Assembly: GCA_000733415.1 (NCBI GenBank)
Contig: KL662192.1
Span: 582,823 to 646,822, forward strand
Direction: 5' to 3'
DNA length: 64,000 nucleotides
Origin: [Leptolyngbya] sp. JSC-1
Lineage (GTDB): Bacteria; Cyanobacteriota; Cyanobacteriia; Elainellales; Elainellaceae
Part shown: positions 62,823 through 64,000 of the stretch, one piece after another
Numbering within the stretch: the first letter of the stretch is position 1
How the letters are laid out: each line of letters starts with the position of its first letter
Position numbers and translations under genes: made by a program
The notes under the pieces: model-generated
What the model was told of the DNA's origin: nothing
The model's input: the letters and a program-made list of their open reading frames with translations, nothing else
Database searches by the model: none

Positions 62823-63277
62823 AAAAAGTCAATCATAAAAGCTCAATCACTTTGCCCAAACAGCGTTATGCCAGTACTAAACAACCCTGATCATTAATTT
62901 GAAATATCCAGCAACATTGCTCCCCCAAATTCAAAAGTTGCGAAAGAAACAACTAATCCTAGGGTAATCGTTGCGCAAATGCAAGTTCAAATTTCGCCAG
63001 ATATAGTTCGCCGCAGCTAAAATTGTCAACTTTATAATCAAATTTTAATCGAAAGCAAAATATTTGCTTGTCATTTCGCGTCAAGCAATACAAAAATACT
63101 TCATCTACATTTTCACGAAAGTGTAAATAATTGTTGTTATCGATAAGACAGCAATGACTTAAATTCTACGGCTGGTAAACAAATAATTCCTCACCAATAC
63201 TCACGCAAATTAGCGAATACTTTCAGTTTAGAGCTGGTATTAAAAGTTAGTTTTGTAGGTCAGTTGCTCGAAGCCTT
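62823..63277. other. AT-rich spacer, 455 bases
   Basis: No gene was seen. The stretch is unusually AT-rich and probably holds the promoter of the GDSL/RTX operon on its left side. No recognised operator was found. Confidence 0.45.
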
Positions 63278-63445
63278 CTAGAAGGAGTGAATCAAAACAC
63301 TGTGGAGCCTTTTCATCATCTCGGTGTGGATGTCTTCGCGAAAGTTGGACATTTCCTGTCGAAAATCAGCCATCACACTGATTAGAGCTTCAATACTCAT
63401 CTCAATCCAGTCTAGGCGGGATGGCTCATGGTTTGAGTTAGCCAT
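63278..63445 (-). CDS. Small coiled-coil-like protein A
   Basis: This 55-residue protein (ATG at 63445 with GGAGG six bases before it) starts MANSNHEPSRLDWIEMSIEAL and continues in an amphipathic helix with a regular heptad spacing (FRQEMSNFREDIHTEMM). It lies 13 bases after the stop of small protein B on the same strand and probably forms a pair with it. The function is unknown. An upstream Met at 63472 is less likely. Confidence 0.55.
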   Translation of the reverse strand: MANSNHEPSRLDWIEMSIEALISVMADFRQEMSNFREDIHTEMMKRLHSVLIHSF

Positions 63446-63458
63446 TTTCGCCTCCATT

Positions 63459-63713
63459 CTACCCTTGAGCAATCGCTTGAATGAGTTGAAGCATGAGCGC
63501 TCGGTCTCGGTCGGATCGTTCTACAAACTGCTCGAAGCGCTGTCTAGACTCTTCATGCAGTACTTCATGGCTCGCCACAATATCGGCCAGGGTGGCGATT
63601 GAGCTGCGCAGTTCTGAGACACTGCGGCTTGTTTCTGCCACGACTTGTTTTAGCTCTGCCATGTCAACCTCAACCCGGCTGAGGCGAGATTCCATGTCTT
63701 GTGGATTCGTCAT
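63459..63713 (-). CDS. Small coiled-coil protein B
   Basis: This 84-residue protein is a near-continuous coiled coil with heptads (RLSRVEVDMAELKQVVAETSRSVSELRSSI), followed by HEVLHEESRQRFEQFVERSDRDRALMLQLIQAIAQ. It belongs to a group of small cyanobacterial coiled-coil proteins of unknown function and is the first gene of the pair. The start at 63713 has no strong ribosome site nearby. Confidence 0.6.
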   Translation of the reverse strand: MTNPQDMESRLSRVEVDMAELKQVVAETSRSVSELRSSIATLADIVASHEVLHEESRQRFEQFVERSDRDRALMLQLIQAIAQG

Positions 63714-64000
63714 TTAACGTCACTCCCCGATCAATGGCTAGAACTTCCTCGATTTTTCTCAGTCTACCCGCAGCACCCTAGCACAAGTATTACAGCAACA
63801 GGATCAGCTCACCAAGCTAGCGAATGGCCTTTAACCACAACACGAGCTTTGTCCCATGAATCTAACGACTGAATCTCACGACATGATTCAGCAACGCCCG
63901 TACAGTATCAGGACATGAAGCCAATTGCCCACTACTAACCCGATCGCTTTTTAGTCAACACCCTCACCCCTCACCCCTCACCCCTCCACCCCCTACCCCC
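63714..64000. other. Terminal spacer with heptamer array
   Basis: No gene was seen. From about 63960 to the edge there is a CCCTCAC heptamer array (copy orientation opposite to 57206). The array is cut by the window edge. Confidence 0.6.

Overview
The window looks like a chromosomal segment of a filamentous or Leptolyngbya-type cyanobacterium. The evidence is HIP1 octamers (GCGATCGC, e.g. near 1625, 16274, 43796, 45706, 53101, 53324), heptamer tandem arrays in the spacers, and many protein families typical of cyanobacteria: AAA-like NTPases with kinase and TPR parts, CHASE2 remnants, Uma2 nucleases, baeRF3-like proteins, PAS-rich kinases and an ethylene-receptor-like kinase. No rRNA, tRNA or CRISPR array was seen. 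Functions are inferred from motifs read by eye; no database search was run.

Layout. 0-4.4 kb: end of an unknown gene, a baeRF3-like protein, a membrane protein, then an AraC-type regulator gene broken by a frameshift and cut by a degraded IS5-type element. 4.5-8.7 kb: a minus-strand run of a haem-oxygenase-like diiron enzyme, a class I methyltransferase, two integral membrane proteins, a DOPA-dioxygenase-like protein and a small unknown protein; this may be one pathway. 9.3-10.5 kb: a CAP-domain lipoprotein and a DnaQ-like exonuclease. 10.5-15.7 kb: a complete five-gene nickel/peptide-type ABC importer on the minus strand, in which the first ATPase gene has an in-frame TAG before a still-recognisable C-terminal domain. 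16.4-21.3 kb: a chemotaxis-like methylation module (PAS kinase, two CheB-type methylesterases, CheR-PAS) without receptors. Then a hemerythrin protein, an MBOAT/AlgI acetyltransferase with its SGNH-like partner, a Uma2 protein and a large hybrid kinase with an ETR1-like sensor.

29.4-39.7 kb is the most unusual block. A vMAP-type HTH/NB-ARC/TPR protein, an HTH-AAA-like ATPase and a 1275-residue AAA-like/pseudokinase/TM/TPR protein lie in a row on the plus strand. They are flanked by two minus-strand genes (GRDP-like and parvulin-like) that share a nearly identical upstream element at the same distance from their starts. This resembles the NTPase-centred conflict or signalling systems of multicellular cyanobacteria.

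40-47.5 kb is a patchwork of detoxification genes (Rieske oxygenase, GST, FMN-binding protein, SDR, NTF2-like protein) with three TetR regulators, their likely operators, and several gene wrecks (EamA transporter, sigma-like/CHASE2 fusion, Uma2 remnant, IS1-type zinc ribbon fused to a TetR). 47.5-51.6 kb carries cyanase and its ABC transporter (likely cynABDS), followed by a divergent two-component pair (51.9-54.6 kb). 54.5-64 kb holds a methyltransferase, an S10 peptidase, a cyanobacterial HTH-like protein, a FUSC-like protein, a truncated methyltransferase, an outer-membrane-like protein, a GDSL/RTX esterase and two small coiled-coil proteins.
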